DNA of 64,000 nucleotides. Origin: Psoroptes ovis (taxonomy: Eukaryota > Arthropoda > Arachnida > Sarcoptiformes > Psoroptidae). The notes under the pieces are model-generated. The model saw only the letters and a program-made list of their open reading frames with translations, was not told the DNA's origin and did no database searches. This document shows, piece by piece, positions 37,709-50,502 of this stretch. The DNA is taken from NCBI GenBank assembly GCA_002943765.1, contig PQWQ01000017.1:1073501-1137500 (forward strand), written 5' to 3'. Both the position numbers and the translations under genes were made by a program. The number at the start of each line of letters is the position of its first letter. The first letter of the stretch is position 1.

Positions 37709-40642
37709 ATGCCGAACGCAAGTACGAATAACGATGATAATAATGATAATGCAACTGATAATCAATCATCATCTAATCAATATTTTAAAGATAATGAAAA
37801 CAGTATCGATTCCAACTATGATGATAACGATTCCCATATCAACAATAATGATATCAAAGACGTTAACAATGGTGATGATGATAATGAAGTGATCGACAAT
37901 CAACAACAAGAATCGAATGGTGATGTAAATCAAAATGGTAATGATGGTAATCATGATAATAATTCAAATAATGGTGAAAATGATAATAAAAATTCATCGA
38001 ATCATTATAATTTGAGAGCGAAACGTTCATCATCAGAATCCGAATCATCATCATCAATGAATGAAACATGTGATACCATTGATCAACAACAAGAAATGTC
38101 TAATGATTCAATTTTACCAATCGTTACCGAAGCCCCTACGATTGTTGATGCTGAAGATCAAACATCATTTTGGTCATCGTTCGATTCAAATGATCCGGAA
38201 AAAGTATCAATAATTAATAGTGTTATGAATAGTATTCAACAACAACAAAATCACTCATTACCAACATCGAATGGCAGAATAACGACTCGATCATTTTCAT
38301 CATCTACAACACCTGTGAATACTAATAATAATAATAATAATAGTCGTTTAGATGAACAAAGAAAATTATTGATCGAAGAAGTGCGTAAAAGACCTTGGAT
38401 TTATTATAGAAAAGATCCTAGTTACAATGAACGTGTACGTATACAACAATCATGGAAAGAAATTTCAGAAATATTGGGTTGGGATGGTGAGTGATTGATT
38501 GTTTGTTTAAGATTGATTTTGCATTAACTATTCATTTTTAAATTCGCACAGAGGAAATGTGTAAATCTAAATGGCGTAATGTACGCGATGCATATCGTAA
38601 AATACAAAGATCTCATTTGAAAAATCCGAACGATAATCATACCTATGTCAATCGTCATCCAGAATTATCATTCTTGGATGATTGTCCATTTAAACCTCGA
38701 TCAAAAATACGTAAAAATTCGTATGTAAATTTCTTGTTCGTAGAACATTTGAGATTAATTGTTTTTGTTCATTTTGTAAAATAGAAAAGGCAAACCATCT
38801 CAGAATCAGCCGCAGCAAAATTCAAACGCAACAACTGCCACAACGAACTCTGTGGCAAATTCATCAAGCAGCATTATCAATAATAATGTAGCGAATATGA
38901 TTGAAAAACGCCAAACACGTGCATCATCAGCGGCCGCATTAATCGTACCGAACGCAAATCCATCTTTACAGCGACAAAGAAATTCAATCACTCAACAGCC
39001 ACAACAGCAGCAACAACAAATGAATCGTAATCAAAATAATCAAGAAAATGATAAAATGACCAGTAATGGAAACATTCCAAACAATGTGAATACAACTACA
39101 TCACAAATAATTGGTACATCGACCATACAAAATGGATCATCAATGATACATCATTTGCATTCTACCAGTAGCCCTAATAGTAACAATAATCAAATTAAAC
39201 CAATGATTTCAGTGGTGACTAAACCTCGTAAAATATTACCAAAACAACCACAACAAATTAATTCCAATTCTAATCTTAATAATAATAATAATAATAATAA
39301 TTCAAACAATATTCTACGAACATCGACAATTTCAATCAATAATAATAATAATGGTAATAATATTCAACAACAACAACAAAATCGATTAAATAATTATATT
39401 CAAAATTCCAACAACAACAACAATAATAATAATAATAATTATCGAGCTATTAATAATAATAATTCCATATTGAATCAAACATTGACGAAACCAATGATGA
39501 ATAATAGTAATAATAATGGTAATAATCATCAACAGAATAATCAACAAAAAATACAATTCCAGCAGCAACAGCAGCAGCAACAACAACAACAATTGTTGAT
39601 TAAAAAACAACGATTATCAACATCTTCATTATCACCAATTAATTCCGTTAATAATAACAATATTAATAATGGTAATCATAAAATTATGAATCCATCGGCA
39701 CCACCGAACATTACTATTTCTAATAACAGTAATAACAATAATAAGAAAAGAATGGATGAAGTATTGAAAATTGTACGTGAAATACAACAAAATCGTCAAA
39801 ATTGTAATAATAATTCCAGCACAGCAAATGGTAACAACAATAATAATAGTAGTCAAAATCATTCAATATTGGGAACATTATCGAATATGATTGATCAATT
39901 ACCGATTGATCGTCGTGCATCAGTATTTTCAAAAATATTCCAATTAATTGCCGAAGAATTGCGTTTATATAATAAAGAACAACGTGGTAATAATAATTTG
40001 AATAAAATGAATAATCATCAAAATGATCAATCAAAGATTTCATTTATGAATAATAACAATAACAACATGATCATTAAAAATAATGGTAAAATTTTATCCC
40101 AGCAACAATTACAGCACCAACAACAACAACAACAACTTCAAAAACAAAATCAAAGAATATTCTTGAACAACAACAACAATAACTTGAATATTCAAAGAAA
40201 AAATTCTCAACAACAATTTTCATCGCAACATCATCATCAACAACAACAACAACATCAAAAACGAACATTCAATGATTATATGAATGATAATAATAATTTT
40301 ACAATTATTGCTAATGGAGATGATGATGAAGAAGAAGATGATTATGATGAGGATGATGATGAAGACGATGATGAAGATGGTAATGGTGTTGTAAATGAAT
40401 TCATTCCTATGGATCCAAATGATCTGATTATGAATGATGATTATAATAATGATGGTGATTGCTATTTAAATGGAATCGATATCACTATTAATAATCATGA
40501 TCATATGAATAATAATAATAATAAAAGACAAATAAATACAAATTCAAAAACAGCATCAGTAATAGCAGCAGCTGCAATGATGTCGGCAGTTAATAACAAT
40601 CATGAATTAGATATGGATGATGATGATATGATGATTATGTAA
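37709..40642 (+). CDS. MADF-BESS transcriptional regulator with giant Asn/Gln tail
   Basis: Three exons, 37709-38486, 38552-38720 and 38785-40642, give 934 residues. Residues 1-215 are Asp/Asn/Ser-rich. A MADF (Adf-1-type Myb/SANT-like) DNA-binding domain spans about 219-310: LIEEVRKRPWIYYRKDPSYN, SWKEISEILGWDEEMCKSKW, RNVRDAYRKIQR; intron 1 cuts it after GWD. A BESS-like helix lies near 675-710 (LGTLSNMIDQLPIDRR, then SVFSKIFQLIAEEL). The MADF plus BESS pairing is the usual layout of insect regulators such as Adf-1 and Dip3, with BESS mediating protein contacts. The remainder is dominated by Asn and Gln runs plus an acidic Asp/Glu block near 820-845. The orthologue cannot be named. Confidence 0.85.
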
Positions 40643-41159
40643 TAATGATCATATTTTCATATTGATTTTCCAAAAAATATTGATTTTTTTTCTACAAAAC
40701 AAATAATGAACTACTTTGATTCACTTTTTCCAATGTCTTCTCTTTTTTTTATAATGATGATCTATGATGTAAATAATTTTTAATTATATAATTTTTTTTA
40801 TAATTTCAATTTTGAATGAATAAAAATAAATGAATTTTTTAATTTAAATTTTTTATTTCAAAAAAATTTGAACAGATTGTTTATGAATGGCTTTGTTCAG
40901 GCTGTTGTCTGTTTTTGTTTATTTTTTTTGCGATGTAAACAAAGAATTTAACGACACGCCCATTTTTGCAAAACAAAAATAATGACAGAATTTGCAGAAT
41001 TCAAACAAAATTAATAATCTGCAATGACATTGTCAAATGTTGAATGAAAATAGAGATTTTGTTTTCTTTTGAATATTTTCTAATTGATTTCACATTGATT
41101 CTTATTCTGTTTTCTTAAATTTTTCTCAAAATTTGATCCAAAATTTACTCAAACAAATC
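40643..41159. other. spacer between MADF gene and TPC1
   Basis: 3' region of the MADF gene (AATAAA-type signals near 40818) and upstream sequence of the channel gene. No frame of note. Confidence 0.6.
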
Positions 41160-44100
41160 ATGGATGAATTAAATGAATCTAACATGAGTCGATTATCATC
41201 GATGCCAATATGTCAAAGTTATACGGATATGAATGAATCATTACGTGCACAACATCGTCATTCACGTATCAAACATTGGATATTACATTGGTTTTTTAGA
41301 AATTTTATTCAATTACCAAAACAATCACAATCAACGATACCTATTGAATCATCGATCGATGCATCAACATCGTCATCATCAGCATCACCTGATTTATCAA
41401 CAAACGTAAATAGTAATAATGATGATGAAAAAATGTTATGGTCTTTGAATTATCTTGAAGCATCAATTTATTTGGAAGAAGGATTGAATAATGATAAATT
41501 TGATAATCATCCACATTTGTTTACAAAATTACCAATGTATTTGATAGCTCATAATAAGTTTATATATTTTATAGATTTATTCTGTTGTTTGTTAATATTA
41601 TCGCTTGCAGTCGTCGAAAAACCAACTCTAAATTCTTATCATTATCCTGAATTGATTCATGCATCAATTGAATTGATAACATTATTCATAATTGGTTTGA
41701 TATTATATCTGAAATATCAATGGTTTGGTTGGAAAAATATTCTGAAACACAATCGCACAATAATAAAAACATTTGTATTATTATTAATGATAATTGAAGC
41801 ATTCATTGTTTTATTACGACAAGATACACATTTTCGAGTGCTACGCTCATTAAGGCCGCTATTCTTAATTGATAATTATTATTTTTATGGTTGTCGAAGA
41901 GTTATACGGCAAACAATTCAATCATTACGATCATTTCTAAATATGTTGATTTTATTATCATTTTCGTTAATATTTTTCACAATTATTGCATATTATCTAT
42001 TTTCACCGATACCTGAATATGAACAATTTTCATCAATAATCAATTCATTTCTGTCATTATTCATATTGTTAACAACGGCAAATTTTCCCGATGTTATGAT
42101 GCGTGCATATAATCAAAATCAATTATATTCAATATTTTTCATCATATTTTTAATTATAAATCTATATTTTCTTCTAAACATTATGTTGGCTGTTGTTTAT
42201 AATTCATTTTCATATATTGAAAAACAAAAATTTCGTAAATTATTTTTGCATCGCCGTAAAGCATGTTCGCATGCATTTCGATTGTTAATCAGTAATGATA
42301 GTGTTATCAAAAATGGTGATGAAGATGATAAAGATAGCGATATTGTTGGTTATATAAAATTTGAACATTTTGATGGACTATTACAATATTTGAAACCAAA
42401 ATCAAATCTATTGGAAAGATATTTAATGTATAAAGCATTGATTATGAAATTATTCACTCCACAAGAACAATTGAAAACTAAACATTTATTGTATAAAAAT
42501 GATAAAAATGAACACAAATCATCGAATAATGATAAAAATAATCGTCAAAATAATAAACATCATAATGATAATACAAATAATTATTTAACATTGGAAAAAT
42601 TTTATCATATTTATGAAGTGCTTGATTTACGTTGGGAAAATCTTGACAGAAATTCACCATGGTTTGATCGTTCAAAAAATTTCAATAATCATTCAAATAG
42701 TTTCAAATATTTTTTCATAAATTTTATGTATAAATTACGAAGATTTGTCACAGGAAAATATTTCAACATATTTACCTATGTAATAATAATTCTCGCCACT
42801 TTATGTGAATTTTTCAATGGTTTCATTAATTTTGATCAACAATTGATTAAAATATCGGCAACATCATACACAATTACAATCATAATCATAATTATATTTA
42901 CAATCGAAATACTCTTAAAATTATTGGCACATGGTTTCAATGAATATTTTTATGATTGTTGGAATTATTTTGATTTTTTCATTACAATTTTATGTTTATT
43001 ATTATTGATTCTAAATGAATTATCTTTTGTCAAATCAAACAATAATGGATGGATTCATTTTAATATATCAACAATCATTACAATATTGATAACGATACGT
43101 TCATTAAAATTGATTGAATTATTGAGACAATATTTTTATTGTTATCGTGATATACTTGGTCCAATATCATTGATTATTATTAAACGTTTTACATCTGTTA
43201 TAATGGTCATTATGATTATTTATTATTTTTTCGCGATTATATCGATGGAATGTTTTGGACATTATGATTTGACCGATTGTTGTCAAAATACAACCATCGA
43301 ACAGTATTATCGTTCTATTGATAATAATTCATCATCGACAGCAGCATTATCATTTTATTATTTGAATAATTTTCAAGATTTATTATCAAGTTACAGTAAG
43401 TTAAATTTTAGCTTTACATCATTTAGTTTTAATCTTTATTCCATTACGAAATATACAGTTACATTGTTTGAATTGATGATTGTCAATAATTGGCAAATTA
43501 CGATGAGTGCATACGTTATTGTCACAGATAATCGTTGGTCACATTTATTTTTCATTTCATTTTATATCATAACTTTGGTTGTGATTACAATCGTTGTATC
43601 ATTTGTTTTGGATACATTTAATTTTCATATTGAATATAAACATCGTTTCGGACCAGATGATTCAAGTAATTCTAATACAAATATTTATTTCAATTGTAAT
43701 TCATTTTGTTTAATTTAAATATAGTGAGTGTAAAAATATCGATCGAAGTTCCTATTAATCAACGAGAATTTGAATATTACCAAACTACGAATCAAATGGA
43801 TTATCATCACCATCCATCACCAAAACATTTCCCATGTCCATTCAATATATTTTGGTGTTGTGAATGTCTAACATCATCATCATGCTGCAATAATGTCTCA
43901 AATTTCAATGCTCAAAACGAATCGTTCAACAAACACATGGATCAATCATCGAAAATAATTGATACAACACCATCAACACCGCCACCAATCAACAGTATTA
44001 ATGATAATGTTAAAGATTTTGAAGAAATCATCGAAGAAGAAAGTACATATTCACGACCGGTTGTGGTAGCATCATCATCATCATCGTCTTCAAGACCATC

Positions 44101-44230
44101 AATATCTGTAGTAGTAAACAAGCGAACAATAATGTTTCGTGGTGAAAAAATACGTGATAAATTTTCCTACAATCTTCGAATGTATCATGATGAACTGCAA
44201 AAATGGATTAATCAATCAGAATTTTCTTGA
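41160..44230 (+). CDS. TPCN1: two-pore cation channel TPC1
   Basis: Two exons, 41160-43665 and 43725-44230, give 1003 residues; the 59-base intron enters in phase 1 and is needed to reach the conserved C-terminus. The start is ATG 41160 (MDELNESNMSRLSS). There are two six-helix repeats. Repeat I: S4-like FRVLRSLRPLFLIDNY and pore TTANFPDVMM (about 305-314). An Asp/Asn-interrupted linker follows. Repeat II: IIIFTIEILLKLLAHGFNEY in the S2-S3 region, pore VVNNWQITMS-like (about 774) and the last helix. The C-terminal FRGEKIRDKFSYNLRMYHDE matches the conserved TPC1 tail. TPCs are endolysosomal channels for Na+ and Ca2+ controlled by PI(3,5)P2 and, with partners, NAADP. The TPC1 rather than TPC2 assignment rests on the matching linker and tail. 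Confidence 0.93.
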
Positions 44231-44661
44231 GGAAATTCTTATTCATATAATCGGATTAACTTTATTTCAATGAAATCTTTGAGATTCAAATCTGTATTAT
44301 TTAATATAATCAATTGATTCAATAAAAAAGCGAAACCATTTTCATAAAACGACGCCATCTTCATACGATTATTGAAATGTTAATGATAATCGATTGTATT
44401 GATTGTTATAGAACGCAGAGGAAAATAGAACAGCAAAAAAAAAATGTTCAACGTTGACAAGAACGATGTTCCATCAACAATAACAAATAACACATGTGTA
44501 ATCATTTCACATGCTTAAGACATCATTCTGGTTGATTGGTTGTTTTCTAATCTTGTTTGATATTATTTTCATTGTTTACGTGTCAATAATTGACCCAAAC
44601 AATTGATCAACGAACATTTTGAAATTTTCGATTGAATTTTTTTTGAAAAATTAATAAAAGA
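44231..44661. other. spacer between TPC1 and ABCE1
   Basis: AT-rich 3'/5' flanking sequence with an AATAAA near 44320. No gene-like frame. Confidence 0.6.
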
Positions 44662-46497
44662 ATGGCGCCACCAAAAAATAAACAAGAAACTCAAGATTCA
44701 TTAACACGTATTGCTATTGTTAATCATGATAAATGCAAACCAAAACGTTGCCGTTTAGAATGTAAAAAATCATGTCCAGTTGTACGTATGGGTAAATTAT
44801 GTATTGAAGTAACACAAAATGATAAAATATCGAAAATTAGTGAAGAATTATGTATTGGTTGCGGTATTTGTGTGAAAAAATGTCCACTTGGTGCTATTAC
44901 CATCATAAATTTACCATCAAATTTAAGCTCTGAAACTACACATCGTTTTGGACCAAATTCATTTAAATTACATCGTTTACCAACACCAAGACCTGGTGAA
45001 GTGCTGGGTTTGGTCGGCACCAACGGTATCGGTAAATCGACTGCATTAAAAATTTTGGCCGGTAAATTGAAACCAAATTTAGGTCGTTTCGGTAGTGATC
45101 CACCTGATTGGCAAGAAATTCTTGTATATTTTCGTGGTTCTGAATTGCAAAATTATTTTACCAGAATACTTGAAGATGATTTAAAAGCCATAATTAAACC
45201 ACAATACGTTGACCAATTGCCGAAACAAATTGCCGGCACTGTAGATAGTTTGATTGATAAGAAAAATGAACGTAAAAATAAACAAGAAATGTGTGAATTA
45301 TTAGACTTGACTGATACAATTTTATCACGTGATGTATCAGAATTAAGTGGTGGTGAGCTACAACGTTTCACAATTGCTATGGTTTGCATACAAAATGGCG
45401 ACATTTTTATGTTCGATGAACCATCAAGTTATTTAGATGTTAAACAACGTTTGAAAGCTGCCGAAGCTATACGTTCACTGTTACAAGTTAATAAATATAT
45501 TATTGTTGTTGAGCACGATTTATCCGTTTTGGATTATTTATCAGATTTTATTTGCTGTTTATATGGTGTACCAGGTGTTTACGGTGTTGTCACTATGCCA
45601 TTCTCTGTACGAGAAGGTATCAACATATTTTTAGATGGATTTGTACCGACTGAAAATCTACGATTCCGTGAAACATCTTTAGTGTTTAAAGTAGCCGAAA
45701 CAGCCACCGATGAAGAAATTAAACGAATGTGTCGTTATGAATATCCACGTATGGTTAAACGTATGGGACCATTCGAATTGAATGTTGAACCTGGAACATT
45801 CACAGATTCAGAAATTATTGTATTATTAGGTGAAAATGGTACCGGTAAAACAACATTCATACGTATGATGGCTGGTAATTTAAAACCAGATGAAGGTGAA
45901 TCAGATGTGCCAACATTGAATATTAGTTATAAACCGCAAAAAATTAGCCCAAAATCACAAGGAACTGTTCGGATGTTATTACATGAAAAAATACGTGATT
46001 TCTTCACTCATCCACATTTTCAAGCTGAAGTGGTGAAACCGTTGCAAATCGATAATATTCTTGATCAAGAAGTACGGCATTTATCTGGTGGTGAATTACA
46101 GCGTATTGCTTTGATATTGTGTCTGGGTAAACCGGCCGATGTTTATTTGATTGATGAACCATCAGCATATTTAGATTCAGAACAACGTTTAGTTGCAGCA
46201 AAAGTGATAAAACGATTCTTTTTACATTCAAAAAAGACTGGATTTATTGTTGAACATGATTTCATAATGGCCACATATCTAGCTGATCGTGTAATTGTAT
46301 TTGAAGGTGAACCATCAATCAAAACTGTTGCTACATCACCACAATCATTATTATCGGGAATGAATAGATTTTTAGAATTATTAAACATAACATTTCGTCG
46401 TGATCCAAATAATTATCGTCCAAGAATAAATAAATTGAATTCAGTAAAAGATACTGAACAGAAAAGAAGTGGAAATTTCTTTTTTCTTGAAGATTAA
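44662..46497 (+). CDS. ABCE1: ABCE1 ribosome-recycling ATPase (RNase L inhibitor)
   Basis: Single exon, 611 residues. The N-terminus carries the two [4Fe-4S] cluster motifs (CKPKRCRLECKKSCP and CIGCGICVKKCP). Two ABC cassettes follow: Walker A GTNGIGKST at 119 and GENGTGKTT at 390; signature LSGGELQR at 228 and 474; Walker B FMFDEPSSYLD and YLIDEPSAYLD, each followed by a VEHD switch His. This soluble twin ATPase splits 80S ribosomes after termination and is essential in all eukaryotes. The last approximately 15 residues (DTEQKRSGNFFFLED) extend slightly past the usual end. No intron, which is notable next to intron-bearing neighbours but common for short genes here. Confidence 0.98.
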   Translation: MAPPKNKQETQDSLTRIAIVNHDKCKPKRCRLECKKSCPVVRMGKLCIEVTQNDKISKISEELCIGCGICVKKCPLGAITIINLPSNLSSETTHRFGPNSFKLHRLPTPRPGEVLGLVGTNGIGKSTALKILAGKLKPNLGRFGSDPPDWQEILVYFRGSELQNYFTRILEDDLKAIIKPQYVDQLPKQIAGTVDSLIDKKNERKNKQEMCELLDLTDTILSRDVSELSGGELQRFTIAMVCIQNGDIFMFDEPSSYLDVKQRLKAAEAIRSLLQVNKYIIVVEHDLSVLDYLSDFICCLYGVPGVYGVVTMPFSVREGINIFLDGFVPTENLRFRETSLVFKVAETATDEEIKRMCRYEYPRMVKRMGPFELNVEPGTFTDSEIIVLLGENGTGKTTFIRMMAGNLKPDEGESDVPTLNISYKPQKISPKSQGTVRMLLHEKIRDFFTHPHFQAEVVKPLQIDNILDQEVRHLSGGELQRIALILCLGKPADVYLIDEPSAYLDSEQRLVAAKVIKRFFLHSKKTGFIVEHDFIMATYLADRVIVFEGEPSIKTVATSPQSLLSGMNRFLELLNITFRRDPNNYRPRINKLNSVKDTEQKRSGNFFFLED

Positions 46498-46832
46498 TTT
46501 CTTTTATTTTTTCTTATTTATACACACACACCTATGAAATTGTTTGTAATTTGTCATAAATTTTATTTTTAATGGACAATTAAGATTTCAAATAATAATT
46601 TTTATTTATTTTTCAAAATTTTAAATAAATTTTAGGAGAAAAATTTTCGTAAATTCTTTCTCAAAAGAAATTTCCTTGGAATTTTTTTTGTCTGTTTTGG
46701 TTTTGACAAACGCGTTTAAAGCGCGCATTTCGTATTTTTGATTTGTCATTTCGTAGTGTTTTGATTATTGAAACAACTTGATCAATTAACACTTTAATTA
46801 AAAAAATTGTTTACTTGAAAATAAATCACGAA
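46498..46832. other. spacer between ABCE1 and RNase H1
   Basis: Short AT-rich spacer with an AATAAA-like signal at about 46623. A more GC-containing patch (AAACGCGTTTAAAGCGCGCA) lies just before the RNase H1 leader. Confidence 0.6.
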
Positions 46833-47645
46833 ATGTCATTCTATGCTGTAGCGGTCGGCAGAAATATCGGCATTTATAGTACATGGAATGAATGTGAAAA
46901 ACAGGTGAAACATTTTAAAAATGCTCGATATAAAAAATTTAAAACAAAAAATGAAGCTGAACAATTTATAAGTTTACATTCGAAAAATCGTCCGAAATCG
47001 CCCGATAAATCATCTATTGGAACATCTAACTCAGAATCATTGATGAATAAAAAAGTGCCAATGCAATCTACCTCTACTAATAGTTATAAAAATAATGGCA
47101 ATAAACAACAAAAGAATGGTATATTTGCAAAAGAAAAATGTGCACACAAAACAGCAAAAAGTAAAAAAATTGATTTCATTAATGGTATACGCCATAATCA
47201 TTTAGGTGATCCAATTGTTTATACTGATGGTGCTTGCACAGCTAATGGTAAATATAATGCCAAAGCTGGTATCGGTATATTTTGGTCAATTGATAATCCA
47301 ATGAATTTATCACGCCGTATTAATGGTAGACAAACGAATAATCGTGCCGAAATTGAAGCAGCGATTGTTGCCATACAAATAGCTAAAGCAAATGGTTTCA
47401 AAACATTAGATATTCATACTGATTCTAAATTTATGATTACATCAATGACTGAATGGCTGCCAAAATGGAAGAAAAACAACTGGAAATTATCAACTGGTGA
47501 AACTGTCAAGAATAAAGATGATTTTATGCGTTTAGATGCAGAAATATCTACAATGAATCGTTTAATTTGGACCAAAGTAGGTGGACATTCCGGTGATTAT
47601 GGTAATGATATGGCCGATCAATTAGCAACAAGTTCAATTAAATAA
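46833..47645 (+). CDS. RNASEH1: ribonuclease H1
   Basis: Single exon, 270 residues from ATG 46833. Residues 3-46 form the RNA:DNA hybrid-binding domain (FYAVAVGRNIGIYSTWNECE, then ARYKKFKTKNEAEQF). A basic Ser/Asn-rich linker follows. The RNase H fold carries the catalytic set Asp132 (YTDGACTANGK), Glu173 (NRAEIEA), Asp197 (IHTDSKF) and Asp259 (GNDMADQL), plus the VGGHSG loop. It cuts RNA in RNA:DNA hybrids such as R-loops and replication primers. The hybrid-binding domain starts right at the N-terminus, so this start leaves no mitochondrial targeting peptide, unlike the longer vertebrate form. Confidence 0.97.
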   Translation: MSFYAVAVGRNIGIYSTWNECEKQVKHFKNARYKKFKTKNEAEQFISLHSKNRPKSPDKSSIGTSNSESLMNKKVPMQSTSTNSYKNNGNKQQKNGIFAKEKCAHKTAKSKKIDFINGIRHNHLGDPIVYTDGACTANGKYNAKAGIGIFWSIDNPMNLSRRINGRQTNNRAEIEAAIVAIQIAKANGFKTLDIHTDSKFMITSMTEWLPKWKKNNWKLSTGETVKNKDDFMRLDAEISTMNRLIWTKVGGHSGDYGNDMADQLATSSIK

Positions 47646-47776
47646 ATACAAATTTGATGTGATTTTGTTTTTTCGAACAAATTTTTTTTCCTATTTAATT
47701 AAACTTATATTAAGTGTTCATTATAAATATTTGATTTAAGTGCATTAAAACAACTGTATTGTCAATTTTTCAATCT

Positions 47777-49077
47777 ATGAATATTTCGTTTTGTTTAATG
47801 CTCAAAAGATTGATTGTAATCGTTCCATTATTGCTCATTATATCATTATTATCGTCAGTAATTATCAATGCAAGAGTATATAAAAATACATGGAATAAAA
47901 ATGTTAAATTGTTACATGAACAATCAAAAATGCTTGGACGATGGCGATTTATGGTTGCTTTAGCTATCAATTATCATATCTATTGTTCTGGTGTAATACT
48001 AACAGATCGATTGATTTTGACCGCAGCACATTGTTTGTACGTAATTTTTCATTCGATATTGTTTCTTTAAATGAATTAATCAATTATTGTTATTTTCAAA
48101 TAATTAGAACACTACCTAAAAATCGAATCGCTAAATTGTATATATTGTTTGGTGCGAAACCATTAAGTGCTCCAGCTAATGCTTTGATGAAAGCAGAATC
48201 TTTCATGGTTTGCATCGAAAATGATTATATTATCGAGGATTATTCATTTTTTTTCTCCAATTTTCCATAGATTCACAATTTGTATGGTGGAAATACTTCT
48301 TATAAGTATGATCTTGGAATAATTAGATTGAAACATCCAATTCGACGTGATATTCATTACGATCAAGTAAAACCTATTTATTATTTTGTCAATAGAAATC
48401 AATTCCGAAATTTTGATATTAGTTCATTAATTCATCTTGGTGGATGTGTGACTTTGGGTTTCGGCCCACCTATACCAGGTGATATGTTTGATATTAGACT
48501 GAGACAATTTAAGACGCCGTTGAATAATGTGGGCAATTGTCGTTGGCAATCAAGAAGAAGTTCTGGACTTTCAGGCGAAAGTTTCTGCATCACATCGCCA
48601 GTAGTACAAGGAACTTGTAACGTAGCAGCCAAGGTTAACATCTCAACTGATTCAGGTGGTGCATTAATGTGTCCATTGAAAGGAAAATTCCCTGTATACG
48701 CGAAAAAATCTTCATTTCAAATGCATCACCGACAAAACGATTATGTGATGGTTGGATTGATATCTCGCCGTAGCATAGGAGCATATGGCAAATATCCATC
48801 ATCACGTGCATATTTGCAAGATTTCATATTCAACATTAATGCTCATAGTGAATGGATTAAACTATCAATTCGAAATTATAAGCCGACATCAGGCGATTTG
48901 ACATTATTGTTGAGAGCTCAAATGAAACAAAAAATAAATCCGAAACACCGCTCTAGTCAGCAACTATACAATCAATCATTTCGTAAACAAAGCAACTTTA
49001 TGTCGAATAAAAAGAAAATAATGCGATTGGATAAAAATATTGAATCTTCAATGAATAAGAAAAGAATTGCCATTTGA
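47777..49077 (+). CDS. secreted S1 serine protease homologue 1 (possibly inactive)
   Basis: Three exons, 47777-48036, 48108-48207 and 48271-49077, give 388 residues. The start at 47777 or the ATG at 47798 both give a hydrophobic signal segment (LIVIVPLLLIISLLSSVI). The S1 fold shows FMVALAINYHIYCSGVILT, then TAAHC with His85, YDLGIIRLK with Asp134 and TDSGGALMCP with Ser248. All three triad residues are present, but the glycine before Asp-Ser-Gly-Gly (position 193, oxyanion hole) is Thr, and the basic activation site plus ITDG/LTNA start seen in the next genes is degenerate (VKLLHEQ). A Lys/Arg-rich tail of about 60 residues follows the catalytic domain. First of four tandem paralogues; likely low or no activity. 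Confidence 0.88.
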
Positions 49078-49257
49078 AACATTAATCTATTGGTGCAATT
49101 CTAGTTAATTATTTAAATCAATTAATAAATTTCTGGTTAAACCATCAATCGATTTGATTAAATTCGATTATAAATGAAAATAAATCACAAACAAAGATTA
49201 CAATAAATTTTGATCGCTGTTTGCGTGATTTTTATTCATTTCTGTGTTTTTATCAAA

Positions 49258-50502
49258 ATGAATAAATTGCTTTCATTTCAAACGATTTTATTGATAATTT
49301 CAATTCTTGATATCAATATTTTATTTGCATCATCATTAGAATCATCATCATCATCGAAAAATACCGAAGAATTTCTACAAATTTTTAACAAAGAAAGGAA
49401 AATAACTGATGGTCAATTTGTAACGCCAGGAAGATGGCCATTTATGGTTGCACTATCAATAAACGATCATCCTCATTGTTCAGGTGAAATAATTACCGAA
49501 AGATTGATATTAACAGCTGCACATTGTTTGTATGTATTTTTGCACATTTTTTGATAATTTACAATTATTTAATCGTTAAAATTTTTGATTTTTAAAATCA
49601 GAGCAAATGTTGAAAGATTCGAAGATATCATTATATTGTTTGGTCCAGAACCATTTTCCGTATTTCCTGTGTTCGGTATGAATATCGAATCTGTTATGGT
49701 AAATAATCAATGATATAAATCAGTTCTTAATGATTATATTCATTCACCTAAATAGATTCATCCAAATTATTTGATGAATGAATCGAGCAAAAATGATATC
49801 GGTTTGGCTAGAACATCAGAAAACATTCCACCTCAATTATATTATCCAGTTCAGTTAATTTCTGATTATATTCTACCGGTACATGTAAATGAATATGATA
49901 TTCGTGAATATCTTGATATTGAACAATGTATAACACTTGGTTATGGTCCTCCTAGCATACCTGATGGTTTTTACTTTAGATTGCGGCAGCTCGACATACC
50001 ATTGTTCACAATGCAAAGATGTCAACATGAAGTTTATAAAAATTATACGAAAATGGAAGAAAAATTTTGCATTTCTTCATTGTATCCAATTTGGCCATGT
50101 GAAACGCAAAGAGGAGCTGTCGATCCTGGTGATTCTGGCGGAGCAGTTATGTGTCCAGTTAATTCTATGTTTAATAATATGCTTATTTTAGAATCTGAAG
50201 TGCCTCCATTACAAGATTATTATATGTTGATTGGAGTAATTTCATACAAAATCTATGGCACAAATCATGATTCGTTTTCAACAATAATTTTTGATTTTGT
50301 TACAAATGTATTTTATCATCAAAATTGGCTGAAACAATCACGGAATAATTATGTGCCATCAACAAGAGAATATTTGAGTGAATTATATCGACGATATTTA
50401 GAAATAATGAGACAACGAAAAAGAAAAGAGCGATCAATCGATAATGATGATGATGATTTCCACGATTTATTACCGAAATTAAAAAGACCAAGATTTCATT
50501 AA
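49258..50502 (+). CDS. secreted S1 serine protease homologue 2
   Basis: Exons 49258-49529, 49602-49698 and 49756-50502 give 371 residues. Signal peptide MNKLLSFQTILLIISILDIN with a Ser-rich propeptide. The activation site is probably NKERK / ITDGQFVTPG. Triad: His89 (TAAHC), Asp137 (NDIGLAR), Ser250 (GDSGGAVMC). The Cys191-Cys220 disulfide of chymotrypsin-type enzymes is missing: the residues before GDSGG are RGAVDP, with no Cys, and no trypsin-type Asp at position 189 is evident, so the specificity is unclear. Intron positions and phases are the same as in the other three genes (phase 2 after TAAHC, phase 0 after the short second exon). The tail is basic and acidic (RKRKERSIDNDDDDF). Confidence 0.9.

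Noticed and set aside
43706..44230. Separate gene after the TPC1 open frame
   Set aside because: Its C-terminus matches the conserved TPC1 tail and a 59-base intron with proper GT-AG sites joins it in frame, so it is the last exon of the channel.
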